Shown one piece after another: positions 1-9,655 of a DNA stretch of 64,000 nucleotides (position 1 is its first letter; each line of letters begins with the position of its first letter). The stretch is from Polaribacter sp. ALD11 (GTDB lineage Bacteria; Bacteroidota; Bacteroidia; Flavobacteriales; Flavobacteriaceae): NCBI RefSeq assembly GCF_002831685.1, contig NZ_CP025119.1, positions 841,001 through 905,000 of the forward strand. Reading direction: 5' to 3'. The notes beneath the pieces are model-generated. The model ran no database searches, had not been told where the DNA came from, and worked only from the letters and a program-made list of their open reading frames with translations. Position numbers and translations under genes: made by a program.

Positions 1-2342
1 TTTATAATTACAGTTTTGCCTGCAGGAATAGTAACTCTACTTGTTTTAGTTGGTACGGTACCATCTCCCCAAATTGTAGGATCATTCCAAGCAAGTGTTG
101 TTCCTGTACCAGTAACTTCTGTATTTGTTAAATAAGAGAAAATTCTTGGTTGACCTGCTTTACTTTCATCTTTATAAATTACATAAGGAATGTTATTATT
201 ATCTAAAGTAATATTTAAATTATTTGCCCCACCAAAAGTAAAGTTTGAAATACCTAACAAATTCCATGTTGAGTTTGCAGCATCAAATTTTCTTACAGAT
301 GTTTCATTATTATTCTCTTTATAAACAACATAAGGTATATCTGCAGTATCTAAATCAAAACTTAGTCCCTTTATATTTATTGGTAAATCCACAACATTAA
401 TATCATCCCAACCATCACTTGTAGCATTTATTTTTTTAATGACCACTTTGTTATCTTCTAAATAAGAAATATAGGGTACATTATTACTATCTAATTTCAT
501 AGTAACTGGGTTTTCAGAAGGATCAAAACTACTTATTCGTAAAGCAGTACCTAAAATTTCTAATGATACTCCATTAAACTTAAATAAAGAATATTCTTCA
601 TCTTCATAGGACCAAGTTCCAACATAAAGGCTATCATTACTATCATTTAAAATAGTAACTACAGGAGATGTAAGCGTATTGTCTAAAGTTGTCCAAATAG
701 TACCATTATACTTTTGTATGTTAGTAGAAATAATAGGAGGGCCAGAACTGAAATCATAGGTTGTACTAGCAAAATAAATATTATTATTGTTGTCAACAGA
801 AAACATTCCATTACCACCACTACCTACTTCTTCTGTTGGTGTAGCTGCAACCCAGTTTGTTCCATCAAATTTCAATAATTTAAATACAGGAAAATCACTT
901 GGAGGACCTTGATTGTTAAAATCTGGTGCATTTTCTAAATAATTAAAAAAGACATAAGGTACATTATTCCGATCTACAAAAACACCTGATTCTTCTTCAA
1001 GGAACCTTGCAAATCCAGTTGTTTCAAAATTTGGTATGCCTACAGAAATCCATTCTGTACCATCAAATTTTGCTACTGTAATTTTATTGTTATCTAAATA
1101 ACTTATATAAGGCACACCGTTTGGGCTTATAGCTGAGTTTAGAACTTCTACTTCATTGCTAAAGGAAAAATCTGTAGAAGTATCTGCACTAACATTGGTC
1201 CAATTCGCATAAGGAGTTTTACTAAACTTATAAACTGAAGTTTTGCCTTTATTAAATTCGCTATCTTGATACGCGATAAAAAGATTGCCATTACTGTCTA
1301 CCGCTATTTGTTGCCCGTACGCAAAATCATTAACAGCGTTCGGTAATGTTGGATTGATAAAACTCCAACTCGGGTTTGTAGGATCATTATAAACTATATT
1401 TGTTTTACTATTCCCGTTGTCTCTATAGACTTCATAAAGCACATTGTCATTTCCTATAACTAAATCTATTTGATCAACATTCTCTCCATAATTACTTCCG
1501 TAATAAGACCAAGCTGTTCCATCATGCGACAACACAACATTTTCTCCACCAAGGCCACCACCTTCACTTAAAGCTAAAAAAAGTTTATTATCACTATCTA
1601 TAGCCAGACTTAAATTTGCTGTATAGGTTTTAAGTGACGCATACTCTAAATTTGCTGTTTTTACAAACTCCCAAGAAGTACCGTTAAAACGAGAAACATA
1701 AGCTCTCCTCGAATAATCTGTTCCTGTCATTTGATATGCAACATAGACTACATTGTTACTATCAATGGCTAAACTATTAAAAGCTGTGTTACCAGCAGTA
1801 AAACCGATATTTCCAACTGTAATCCATGTAGAAGTTATATCGTCAAACTTCTTTACAGTCGTTTTACTAGAATTAGCGCCATCTGAATAAGCAACATAAG
1901 GAATACCTAAATTATCTATTGCTAAATCAAGTGATTTTGCACTATTAGATGTAAAATCTGCAGCACCAACAGTAACCCAAGTAGATTCAACTAATTTTAC
2001 GACAGTAGCTTTAGTAACACCATCTTTATAAGCTAAATAAGGTACATTATTATAAATTGCTAAACTTAAATCTGATGCATAACCAGAAGAAAACTTGGCA
2101 TTTCCTGCAATTTCCCAATTTCCAGATAAAGCATCTCTTTTCTTTACTGTTATTTTACCTCCATTGTCATTAATGTTATCTGTAGTGTAAGCAAGATAAA
2201 CATTACCGTTTCCATCAACTTCTAGTTGTTGATTTTGTTGATCACCTTCGTAATCTTCCCCAACAATTTCCCATTGAGCATTACTACTTTGTATTTGAAA
2301 TAAACACATACATAAGCAGATAAAAAATAATTTTTTCCTCAT
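1..2342 (-). CDS. Large secreted repeat protein, C-terminus beyond left edge (partial)
   Basis: The frame is open from the ATG at 2342 down to base 3 (about 780 codons, no stop), so the C-terminus lies outside the window. A signal peptide of about 23 residues ends at SSNAQ. The rest is about 14 imperfect repeats of roughly 45-55 residues, each with a core like PYVAYxD, then KFDGTxW and a VG turn, a spacing that suggests beta-propeller or beta-sandwich blades. The last visible residues (WNDPTIWGDG, then VTIPAG) resemble the start of a G8-type domain. I infer an exported cell-surface protein, perhaps using the type IX system, but the sorting domain is not visible. The molecular function is unknown. 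It has its own promoter and an upstream direct-repeat pair. Confidence 0.85.
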   Translation of the reverse strand, partial: MRKKLFFICLCMCLFQIQSSNAQWEIVGEDYEGDQQNQQLEVDGNGNVYLAYTTDNINDNGGKITVKKRDALSGNWEIAGNAKFSSGYASDLSLAIYNNVPYLAYKDGVTKATVVKLVESTWVTVGAADFTSNSAKSLDLAIDNLGIPYVAYSDGANSSKTTVKKFDDITSTWITVGNIGFTAGNTAFNSLAIDSNNVVYVAYQMTGTDYSRRAYVSRFNGTSWEFVKTANLEYASLKTYTANLSLAIDSDNKLFLALSEGGGLGGENVVLSHDGTAWSYYGSNYGENVDQIDLVIGNDNVLYEVYRDNGNSKTNIVYNDPTNPSWSFINPTLPNAVNDFAYGQQIAVDSNGNLFIAYQDSEFNKGKTSVYKFSKTPYANWTNVSADTSTDFSFSNEVEVLNSAISPNGVPYISYLDNNKITVAKFDGTEWISVGIPNFETTGFARFLEEESGVFVDRNNVPYVFFNYLENAPDFNNQGPPSDFPVFKLLKFDGTNWVAATPTEEVGSGGNGMFSVDNNNNIYFASTTYDFSSGPPIISTNIQKYNGTIWTTLDNTLTSPVVTILNDSNDSLYVGTWSYEDEEYSLFKFNGVSLEILGTALRISSFDPSENPVTMKLDSNNVPYISYLEDNKVVIKKINATSDGWDDINVVDLPINIKGLSFDLDTADIPYVVYKENNNETSVRKFDAANSTWNLLGISNFTFGGANNLNITLDNNNIPYVIYKDESKAGQPRIFSYLTNTEVTGTGTTLAWNDPTIWGDGTVPTKTSRVTIPAGKTVII

Positions 2343-2371
2343 TTTTATTTGTTTTAAATTAACTGTTGTAT

Positions 2372-2401
2372 CAAAACTAAAAAAGAAATAAATGGTTACA
2401 A
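2372..2401 (-). promoter_or_regulatory. Promoter of the repeat-protein gene
   Basis: Read on the minus strand, TTG (2401-2399) is followed by 19 bp and TAGTTTTG (2379-2372). This matches the Bacteroidota housekeeping consensus TTG-N17-19-TANNTTTG. The -7 element lies 29 bp upstream of the ATG at 2342. Confidence 0.7.
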
Positions 2402-2407
2402 AAAATA

Positions 2408-2438
2408 TGTCGTGAATTGCCAAGTTTTTGTCGTGAAT
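2408..2438 (-). promoter_or_regulatory. Pair of identical 10-bp direct repeats, 21-bp period
   Basis: The 10-mer ATTCACGACA (minus strand) occurs at 2438-2429 and again, identical, at 2417-2408. The start-to-start distance is 21 bp, or two helical turns. The nearer copy ends just upstream of the -33 element of the promoter at 2372-2401. Paired direct repeats with this spacing are typical of LytTR-family DNA-binding domains; the assignment to a LytTR regulator is inference. Confidence 0.6.
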
Positions 2439-2499
2439 GAACTTTTTGTCTAAAATTAAATAATTATTATTGCCATATTAACAAATTCATAAACATAAA

Positions 2500-2530
2500 A
2501 AAACCTTCGTAGTTAAGTTACGAAGGTTTT
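2500..2530 (-). terminator. Intrinsic terminator after the ECF sigma factor gene
   Basis: A 12-bp perfect inverted repeat (2500-2511 and 2519-2530, core CCTTCG/CGAAGG) has a 7-base loop and U-rich flanks on both sides. It lies just downstream of the sigma factor stop and upstream of the repeat-protein promoter, so it insulates the two genes. Confidence 0.8.
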
Positions 2531-2555
2531 AAAATAAAAATAATTATGTCTATTG

Positions 2556-3143
2556 CTAATTCACTAAAATAATGTTATGCTTTTCTATTAATTTACGCAT
2601 ATTTATTAATGCATAACGCATTCTACCCAAGGCGGTATTAATACTAACACCTGTATTTTCGCTAATCTCCTTAAAACTCATGTCTTTATACATTCGCATA
2701 ACCAACACTTCTTTTTGTTCTTCTGGAAGTTCATTTATAAGCTCTCTAACATCATCATAAATCTGTTCTTGTATTAATTGTTTTTCGGCATTTAGGCTTC
2801 CGTCATGTAATACCGAAAAAATATCAAACTCGTCTGTGTTTTTAAAAGAAGGCATTCTATTATTCTTTCTAAAATAATCAATCACTAAATTATGCGCAAT
2901 ACGCATTACCCAAGGTAAAAACTTACCTTCTTCGTTGTAATTTCCTTTTTTTAAAGTTCTAATTACTTTTATAAAGGTATCCTGAAAAATATCTTCTGTT
3001 AAGTCTTTGTCTTGCACTTTACTGTAAATAAAGCTAAATAAACGTTGTTGGTGTTTATTAATTAATATAGATAAAGAAGCTTCTTTACCATTTATATAAT
3101 CGCTAACTAAAACGCTATCTGAAATCGAATTTTTACGTATCAT
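2556..3143 (-). CDS. ECF-type RNA polymerase sigma factor
   Basis: This 195-residue protein has the two-domain layout of extracytoplasmic-function sigma factors. Region 2 is at about residues 25-95 (EDIFQDTFIKVIRTL, then LPWVMRIAHNLVIDYFR), and region 4 at about 130-185 carries a helix-turn-helix (FKEISENTGVSINTALGRMR). It should direct RNA polymerase to a dedicated promoter class. No anti-sigma factor gene is adjacent. The gene is divergent from uvrA, an arrangement I remember from other Flavobacteriaceae. The target regulon cannot be read from the sequence. The ATG at 3143 begins the protein just ahead of region 2, as expected. Confidence 0.93.
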   Translation of the reverse strand: MIRKNSISDSVLVSDYINGKEASLSILINKHQQRLFSFIYSKVQDKDLTEDIFQDTFIKVIRTLKKGNYNEEGKFLPWVMRIAHNLVIDYFRKNNRMPSFKNTDEFDIFSVLHDGSLNAEKQLIQEQIYDDVRELINELPEEQKEVLVMRMYKDMSFKEISENTGVSINTALGRMRYALINMRKLIEKHNIILVN

Positions 3144-3359
3144 AACTACTTTTAGAAGAGCGAAAGGGCTTTTCCAATATTATTAAAGATTAATAATTTT
3201 TAAAGTAATTTTATGCTATATACGTCTAATTTAGTGTAGTTTATAAGTTACAAATATGCTTATTTTTTCTTAATACAACAAACTTTTTGTAAAAAAGATT
3301 TTACGCAGTATAAAATGAGTTTATTTTTTGGTAAATTTATAGCTTATATTTTTTGATAC

Positions 3360-6146
3360 ATGAAGAAAGATCTTTCAACAGTAAATCCTAAAGAAAACAT
3401 CATTATAAAAGGAGCAAAACTCCATAATTTAAAGAATATTGATGTTGTAATTCCTAGAAATAAATTAGTAGTAATTACAGGACTTTCTGGTTCTGGTAAA
3501 TCTTCTTTGGCCTTCGATACACTATATGCAGAAGGGCAAAGGCGTTATGTAGAAAGTTTAAGTTCGTATGCAAGACAGTTCTTAGGAAAGCTACACAAAC
3601 CAAAAGTAGATTATATAAAAGGGATTGCTCCTGCAATTGCAATTGAGCAAAAAGTAAACTCTACAAATCCGCGTTCTACGGTTGGTACTTCGACAGAAAT
3701 TTACGATTATATAAAATTATTATTTGCAAGAATTGGTAAAACCTACTCGCCTATTTCTGGTGATGAAGTTAAAAAAGATACCGTTTCTGATGTTGTGAAG
3801 TTTATAAAAAAATTTAACGATAAAACAAAACTCTTACTACTTGCACCTGTTATTATTGATGAAAATCGCGATTTAAAAACTGTTTTACAAGTTTTAGAGC
3901 AACAAGGCTATGCACGTTTAAAATGGAATGATACCGTTTATAAAATTTCAGATTTCCCTCAGGAAGAATTTAAAGAAGAACCTTTGCTTTTGGTAGTTGA
4001 TAGAGTTGTTACTAAAGACGATGAAGATTTTTACAACCGTTTAGCAGATGCTATTCAAACCGCTTTTTTTGAAGGAAAAGGAATTTGCTTTATCGAAAAC
4101 TTAGCAGATAATAAAGTTACTGAGTTTAGTAATAAATTTGCTTTAGACGGACTTACATTTTTAGAACCAAACACACATTTATTCAGTTTTAATAATCCCT
4201 ATGGTGCTTGCCCAACTTGCGAAGGTTACGGAAATGTAATTGGTATTGATGAAGATTTAGTGATTCCAAATACAGGTTTATCTATTATGGAAGACGCTAT
4301 TTTCCCTTTTAAAACACCTTCTTATATTCATTATAAAGAAGATTTAATAGCTGTTGCGTATCAATTTGATATTCCAATTCATAAACCTTGGTTTCAATTA
4401 TCAGAAGTACAAAAAGAATTGGTTTGGGAAGGAAATAAATCTTTTCATGGTATTCATCACTTCTTTTCAGTTTTAGAAGAAAAAAGTTATAAAATACAGA
4501 ATAGAGTGATGCTTTCTCGCTATCGAGGAAAAACAAAATGTACGACCTGTCATGGAAAACGTCTAAGAGATGAAACCAACTATGTAAAAATAAATGAGAA
4601 GAACATTTCTGATTTAGTAGCACTTCCTTTAGATGAATTGGCAGTATTTTTCAATAACCTAAAGTTAGACAAATACGAAGAAAAAATAGGAAAACGTTTG
4701 TTGACAGAAATCAATAATAGATTGCAATTCTTAACAGATGTTGGTTTAAATTATTTAACCATCAACAGAACCTCCAACACACTTTCTGGTGGTGAAAGTC
4801 AGCGTATAAATTTAGCCACTTCTTTAGGGAGTTCTTTGGTCGGTTCTATGTATATTTTAGATGAACCAAGTATTGGTTTACACCCAAAAGATACCGAAAG
4901 ATTGATTGGTGTTTTAAAAGACTTACGTGATCTAGGAAACACCGTAATTGTGGTAGAACATGATGAGGATATCATGAGAGAAGCAGATTATATTGTAGAT
5001 ATTGGTCCAGAAGCAGGTACTTTTGGCGGACATGTAGTTGCGGAAGGAAATTTTAAAGAAATTTTAAAATCAGATTCTTTAACGGCTAAGTATCTAAACG
5101 AAGATTTAAAGATTGAAGTTCCTAAAAAACGAAGAACATCTGTAAATAAAATAGAAATTATTGGTGCAAGAGAACATAATTTACAAAATATAGATGTTAC
5201 GTTTCTATTAAACTGCTTGTCTGTAATTACCGGAGTTTCTGGTTCTGGAAAAAGTACATTGGTCAAGAAAATACTCTATCCAACAATGCAAAAAAAGCTA
5301 GTTGGTTATGGAGAGAAAATTGGACAACACACCGCAGTAAAAGGAAATTTCGAGACTATAAAACATGTAGAATTTATAGATCAAAATCCTATAGGGCGTT
5401 CATCTCGCTCTAACCCTGTAACATATATTAAAGCGTATGATGATATTCGTGCGTTGTATTCGAATCAGAAATTATCTGGCATTAGAAACTACAAACCAAA
5501 ACATTTTTCTTTTAATGTAGAAGGGGGTCGTTGTGAAGTGTGTAAAGGTGAGGGTGAAGTAACCATCGAGATGCAATTTATGGCAGATGTGCATTTAGAA
5601 TGTGATGTTTGTAACGGAAAGCGTTTCAAAAAAGAAGTTTTAGAAGTAAAGTTTGATGGAAAATCTATTGATGATATTTTAAACTTAACCATTGACGATG
5701 CAGTTGCATTTTTCTCAGAAAATTTGGTGACAAAAATCGCAAATAAACTAAAACCTTTGCAAGATGTTGGTTTGGGGTATGTGCAATTAGGGCAATCTTC
5801 TTCTACCCTTTCTGGTGGTGAAGCACAGCGTATAAAATTAGCGTCATTTTTAGTCAAAGGAAATACAAAAGACAAAGCGTTGTTTATTTTTGATGAACCT
5901 ACAACAGGTTTGCATTTTCACGATATCAAAAAATTATTAGCTAGTTTTAATGCGTTAATAGATCGCGGACATTCTATTGTTGTCATCGAACATAATATAG
6001 AATTGATTAAATGTGCAGATTATATAATTGATTTAGGCTTAGAAGGTGGAAAAAATGGTGGAAACCTAATTTTTCAAGGAACGCCAGAAGAGTTAGCCAA
6101 AAATAAGGAATCTTATACGGCTAAATATTTAGCGGAAAAATTGTAG
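3360..6146 (+). CDS. uvrA: Excinuclease ABC subunit A
   Basis: UvrA recognises DNA lesions and loads UvrB in nucleotide excision repair. At 928 residues it has the full family length. Both ATPase halves are intact: Walker A motifs GLSGSGKS (about residue 41) and GVSGSGKS (about 624), and signature motifs LSGGESQR (about 475) and LSGGEAQR (about 816). The first half carries CPTC and CTTC zinc-binding pairs near 284 and 394; the second carries CEVC and CDVC near 725 and 748. The UvrB-binding segment between residues 120 and 250 is present, which favours UvrA1 over the shorter UvrA2 paralogue. It is transcribed alone. Confidence 0.98.
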   Translation: MKKDLSTVNPKENIIIKGAKLHNLKNIDVVIPRNKLVVITGLSGSGKSSLAFDTLYAEGQRRYVESLSSYARQFLGKLHKPKVDYIKGIAPAIAIEQKVNSTNPRSTVGTSTEIYDYIKLLFARIGKTYSPISGDEVKKDTVSDVVKFIKKFNDKTKLLLLAPVIIDENRDLKTVLQVLEQQGYARLKWNDTVYKISDFPQEEFKEEPLLLVVDRVVTKDDEDFYNRLADAIQTAFFEGKGICFIENLADNKVTEFSNKFALDGLTFLEPNTHLFSFNNPYGACPTCEGYGNVIGIDEDLVIPNTGLSIMEDAIFPFKTPSYIHYKEDLIAVAYQFDIPIHKPWFQLSEVQKELVWEGNKSFHGIHHFFSVLEEKSYKIQNRVMLSRYRGKTKCTTCHGKRLRDETNYVKINEKNISDLVALPLDELAVFFNNLKLDKYEEKIGKRLLTEINNRLQFLTDVGLNYLTINRTSNTLSGGESQRINLATSLGSSLVGSMYILDEPSIGLHPKDTERLIGVLKDLRDLGNTVIVVEHDEDIMREADYIVDIGPEAGTFGGHVVAEGNFKEILKSDSLTAKYLNEDLKIEVPKKRRTSVNKIEIIGAREHNLQNIDVTFLLNCLSVITGVSGSGKSTLVKKILYPTMQKKLVGYGEKIGQHTAVKGNFETIKHVEFIDQNPIGRSSRSNPVTYIKAYDDIRALYSNQKLSGIRNYKPKHFSFNVEGGRCEVCKGEGEVTIEMQFMADVHLECDVCNGKRFKKEVLEVKFDGKSIDDILNLTIDDAVAFFSENLVTKIANKLKPLQDVGLGYVQLGQSSSTLSGGEAQRIKLASFLVKGNTKDKALFIFDEPTTGLHFHDIKKLLASFNALIDRGHSIVVIEHNIELIKCADYIIDLGLEGGKNGGNLIFQGTPEELAKNKESYTAKYLAEKL

Positions 6147-6169
6147 TTTAATGATGCCTCGTTGGGCAC

Positions 6170-6198
6170 AGTCGAGAGGTTAAACTTAGGTCTCGACT
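6170..6198. repeat. Inverted repeat downstream of uvrA
   Basis: AGTCGAGA (6170-6177) pairs perfectly with TCTCGACT (6191-6198) across a 13-base loop. No U-tract follows, so it is a poor terminator. The TCTCGACT-type core looks like a decayed copy of intergenic repeats common in flavobacteria, which is inference from memory. The rest of 6147-6320 holds only this and the next terminator. Confidence 0.45.
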
Positions 6199-6242
6199 AT
6201 ATTCAACCAGATAATTATATCTAGATCTATAATAAATAAACT

Positions 6243-6275
6243 AAAAAAGCCATTTAAACTTTCGCTCAAATGACT
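6243..6275 (-). terminator. Terminator after the HmuY gene
   Basis: On the minus strand AGTCATTT (6275-6268) pairs with AAATGGCT (6255-6248, one G-U) and is followed by a run of U (6248-6243). It lies about 45 bp beyond the HmuY stop codon and should end the receptor-HmuY transcript. Confidence 0.65.
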
Positions 6276-6320
6276 CTTCCAACTTATAATTCTAATTTAA
6301 AGAATCACTTAAAGTTTTAA

Positions 6321-7403
6321 TTATTGTAATAAACTGTATACAAATTTAGGATATCCTCGCTCTCCTGCTTCATTTGTGAAAGCTAAAAACTGTAGTTTAT
6401 ATAAATTACCATCTGTATCATTTACAACGTAAAATACATTTTCTTTTAAGGATGGTAAACTTCCTGGTCCACCTCCATTTCTCCAACTACTTCCTATGCT
6501 ACGTTGGTCATTTGTAAAGTTTGAATTATCTACATCTGTTAAAGAAAAGCTGTTATAAGTAAAAGAAGTTGCCTCTATGTCAATCATATAAACTTTAGCT
6601 TCTGATTTTGTATTATTTGTAACAAAATCTGAATATCCATAAGAACCATAGCCCTTAATTTCATTTGTAAAAACAGTGAAATTCAAATCCCAATTTGCCT
6701 TTTTTGGAGCAACCATAATTTCACTTTCTGTAGTAAAACTGAAATAAGTAAAAGTATGCGTTTCACTTTTAGAAATAGTTACTTCTTTATGAGTCGTAGC
6801 ATCTAAATCTGCGTATTGTAAAACATAATTATTTCCATTTTTTAAAATTCTTATTTTTTTCCACCCTCTAGCATCATCAGAAATATCTACACTTCCTGTA
6901 GCAGGAGTTTCAGTACCAATTTCTTCTCCTAAATTTAATAGATACACATTATTATTTGTATTTGAAGTAGAAATTTCTGCTATAGCTGTGTTTGTTACTG
7001 TTCCGTCTGGAGTATCTACATAAGCCGTATTTTCAGCATCAAAAGTACCAACAGCTACTTTAGGCTGTAGTTCTTGTACCTCCGCAGAACTAGCATTAAC
7101 AGCATCTATATCTGTTGATTTTAATTTTGCTACTGCCATATAAATAGCTCCATTTAATACTACTCTAAATTCTGAACCACCATAAAAACCTAAATCCCAA
7201 GAATCTCTTCGCACTGGTGTAGAAGTATTTGTACTTAAATCTATATAAACTTGGTTTGGTTCATTTGGTCCACCAACTTCTGGTGAAACTGCTGCGCCAT
7301 CAATCACTACAATTATTGGTGCTATTGGCGTATCTTCTGAATTACAACTTGTAAAAGAAAATACAGCTGCACATAAAATAAAAGTTAAAAATTTGTTTGT
7401 CAT
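6321..7403 (-). CDS. HmuY-family heme-binding lipoprotein
   Basis: HmuY proteins are surface lipoproteins that take heme from host or environmental hemoproteins and hand it to a TonB-dependent receptor. The protein has 360 residues, a lipoprotein signal peptide with lipobox FTSC (acylated Cys near residue 20), and the family hallmark RRDSWDLGFYGGSEFR near 65-80. A second WDLNF-type segment near 230 suggests the usual all-beta fold. Heme ligands cannot be assigned by eye. It starts 26 bp after the receptor gene and is probably co-transcribed with it. Family assignment is strong; heme as the ligand is by homology only. Confidence 0.88.
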   Translation of the reverse strand: MTNKFLTFILCAAVFSFTSCNSEDTPIAPIIVVIDGAAVSPEVGGPNEPNQVYIDLSTNTSTPVRRDSWDLGFYGGSEFRVVLNGAIYMAVAKLKSTDIDAVNASSAEVQELQPKVAVGTFDAENTAYVDTPDGTVTNTAIAEISTSNTNNNVYLLNLGEEIGTETPATGSVDISDDARGWKKIRILKNGNNYVLQYADLDATTHKEVTISKSETHTFTYFSFTTESEIMVAPKKANWDLNFTVFTNEIKGYGSYGYSDFVTNNTKSEAKVYMIDIEATSFTYNSFSLTDVDNSNFTNDQRSIGSSWRNGGGPGSLPSLKENVFYVVNDTDGNLYKLQFLAFTNEAGERGYPKFVYSLLQ

Positions 7404-7429
7404 GATTTTAATATTTGATAATTAGTTAT

Positions 7430-9556
7430 TTAAAAATTAAGGTTATACAATAGTTTTAAGTAATAAGAGCGCCCGTAACCCAATAAGAGAGTGCTATTAT
7501 TAGATGAATGAGTTCCTGATGTATTTGCGTTACTTACATTTACATTCGTAACATCAAATAAGTTTCTTCCACCCAAAGTGGCTTGAATTTTACCTTTAAA
7601 GAATGATTTTTTTAGGGAAGCATCTAACCAATTATAGGCGCTTGTAGTTGATTTAGAAAACATCGAGTGTCCATCTGTATCTACACCTGATGCAATGTAA
7701 TTTTGCTGATTTCCATTGTGTTTAAACAAAATAGTAACTGCAGTGTTCCATTTTTTTATGTTATAATTTGCACTTGTATTTAATTGAAATGAATACAAAA
7801 AGTCGTTTTCTGCATTTACCTCATTGTTTGCTATCCTAGAAATACCTTGCAATGTGGCACCTAAATTAAAGGTCCAATTGTCTTTTTTTATACTGTTTTC
7901 AGAAGAAATTCCCCATAATTTATAGGCATCGATATTAATGTATTGATATTGTAACGGAGTAGGATTTACAATGGCTAAATCTATTTTATCGGAGACGTCT
8001 AGATAACTGATTTTTAAAGTGTTTAATAATGAAAATTCGTTGATGTAACTGTATTTTTTTAGGTTGATGAATGCTGTAATTCCGTTTTCTGGATTTAAAT
8101 TTGCATTTCCTCTAACATCGTGATTAGAATCTACGAAGTAATAATACAGTTCTTCAAAATTGGGAGTTCTGTATGAAGTCCCAATATTTCCTCGCAATTC
8201 AAAACCCTTTTTCATTAAGTAACGCGCACTAACAGATGCTAATATTTTAGATTTGAATAAAGAGTTGTATTCATATCGTATTCCGGGTCTTACTAAAAAA
8301 GCTTCTGAAAACTTGAGTTCAGAGGAACCATAAATAGCATAGTTCTGTTGTGATTGTGTTTTATCTTGTTGTGTAACATCTCCAGAAGCTTGCGTATCAA
8401 AACCACTTATAAACCTTGTTTCATAGCCTAATTCAAAGTTAAAAAAATCACTTTTTACAAGATTATTTACACTTCCTTTAGAAAAGAAAACTTTACTAGA
8501 TTGATACACTTCATCTGTTTCATTACTTCTTTCTTTACTTAAAATGTAGTAATTGTATTCATTTAAATATCTTTTTTGTTCTTGATAAGAAAGGGCTACA
8601 TTGTAATTAGCACCAGAATTTAAACTTCCTATAAGGTTTACATTATTTACAAACCGATGCGTTCTAAAATTCTTATCTGTTGCAGACGGATTACTCGTTT
8701 GTGCATCTGTATCTATATTAGCTCTCACAGTAGCATCATAGTAATTGATAAGTTCATTAAAGTATTCTAACTTATAAAATAGTTGAAATTTTTCTTTTTT
8801 ATAATGTACAAAAGCATTGGTATTTAATTGCTCTTTTGGCAACCAATCATACCCTCTTAAACCATCATTTTTATAATAGCTTCCACCTTGTTTTCCATTA
8901 TAAAAACCTGCAAATTGATTGCGGTTTACGCCAACTCTAGCAAACCAATTTTTAGTAATATTATTAGCAACACTTAACGCTTGTATGTGTCTACCTTCAT
9001 CAAACCAAGCATATTCATTACTAACTGTTTCTTCTTGTAAAGATGCTTTTATATTCCACTTATTATCTATCGATTTTTTTGTGATAATATTTATAACCCC
9101 AGATACTGCATTTGCACCATACGCTACTCCCATTGCTCCTTCTACAATTTCTATACGCTCTACATCATCTAAATTAATTTGAGTTAAATCGATGTTATTT
9201 CCAAGTCCGTTATCACTTACTAAAGGAATATTATCTATCAAAATATTAAAATATTGAGCATCTAATCCGAAGAAAGAAATAGTCGATTTTCCTGTTTGAG
9301 AACTGGGTACAATTGTTAGGTTTAAATTAAAATTTAATAAATCTGCTAAATTGTTGGCCGCTTGCCTTTCTATCTGAGCTCTTTTAATAACTGTTACGTT
9401 ATGAACTGATTTTTTTATGGACTGCGGATTGTATTGTCCAGTAATTACAATTTCATCTAAAGTGGTAATTTTTGTGGAATCCTTTTTTCTCTCTTGACCG
9501 AAAGTAGCAAAAGAAAATAGTATTAATGCAATTGTAATTTCTTTATTTAGAAACAT
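7430..9556 (-). CDS. TonB-dependent outer-membrane receptor, probably for heme
   Basis: This 708-residue protein has a signal peptide ending FATFGQ, a TonB-box-like LDEIVITGQ near residue 33, a plug domain (about 45-165, with ILIDNIPL and the VERIEIVEGAMGVAYGANAVSGVINI signature region) and a long beta-barrel ending in aromatic Phe (YNLNF). It should transport a ligand across the outer membrane with energy from TonB-ExbBD. The following HmuY gene points to heme. It lacks the N-terminal carboxypeptidase-like domain of SusC-type receptors, which also favours a small iron or heme ligand over a glycan. It is divergent from the DUF6607 operon across about 100 bp. Confidence 0.93.
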   Translation of the reverse strand: MFLNKEITIALILFSFATFGQERKKDSTKITTLDEIVITGQYNPQSIKKSVHNVTVIKRAQIERQAANNLADLLNFNLNLTIVPSSQTGKSTISFFGLDAQYFNILIDNIPLVSDNGLGNNIDLTQINLDDVERIEIVEGAMGVAYGANAVSGVINIITKKSIDNKWNIKASLQEETVSNEYAWFDEGRHIQALSVANNITKNWFARVGVNRNQFAGFYNGKQGGSYYKNDGLRGYDWLPKEQLNTNAFVHYKKEKFQLFYKLEYFNELINYYDATVRANIDTDAQTSNPSATDKNFRTHRFVNNVNLIGSLNSGANYNVALSYQEQKRYLNEYNYYILSKERSNETDEVYQSSKVFFSKGSVNNLVKSDFFNFELGYETRFISGFDTQASGDVTQQDKTQSQQNYAIYGSSELKFSEAFLVRPGIRYEYNSLFKSKILASVSARYLMKKGFELRGNIGTSYRTPNFEELYYYFVDSNHDVRGNANLNPENGITAFINLKKYSYINEFSLLNTLKISYLDVSDKIDLAIVNPTPLQYQYINIDAYKLWGISSENSIKKDNWTFNLGATLQGISRIANNEVNAENDFLYSFQLNTSANYNIKKWNTAVTILFKHNGNQQNYIASGVDTDGHSMFSKSTTSAYNWLDASLKKSFFKGKIQATLGGRNLFDVTNVNVSNANTSGTHSSNNSTLLLGYGRSYYLKLLYNLNF

Positions 9557-9572
9557 TCTTAATAATTTTCGA

Positions 9573-9599
9573 CAAATATATGTTGTTATTTTAATTCAA
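9573..9599 (-). promoter_or_regulatory. Candidate promoter of the receptor-HmuY operon
   Basis: The minus strand shows TTG (9599-9597), 16 bp and TATATTTG (9580-9573), about 17 bp upstream of the receptor ATG. The spacer is one base short of the usual 17-19. An imperfect palindrome around 9590-9605 (TTTAGATTGAATTAAA on the minus strand) overlaps the -33 area and could be a metal-regulator site; that part is speculative. Confidence 0.5.
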
Positions 9600-9614
9600 T
9601 CTAAATAAATTTTA

Positions 9615-9622
9615 TATTTTTG
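9615..9622 (+). promoter_or_regulatory. -7 element of the DUF6607 operon
   Basis: TATTTTTG matches the TANNTTTG consensus and lies 34 bp upstream of the ATG at 9656. No clear TTG is found 17-19 bp upstream, so the promoter may need an activator or be held by a regulator bound in the 100-bp divergent region. Confidence 0.5.
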
Positions 9623-9655
9623 TCAAAAATTATTTCAAACCATAAATAACATAAA

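Noticed and set aside
5489..5875. Minus-strand frame of 128 codons inside uvrA
   Set aside because: It lies entirely within the conserved second half of uvrA and has no recognisable family.
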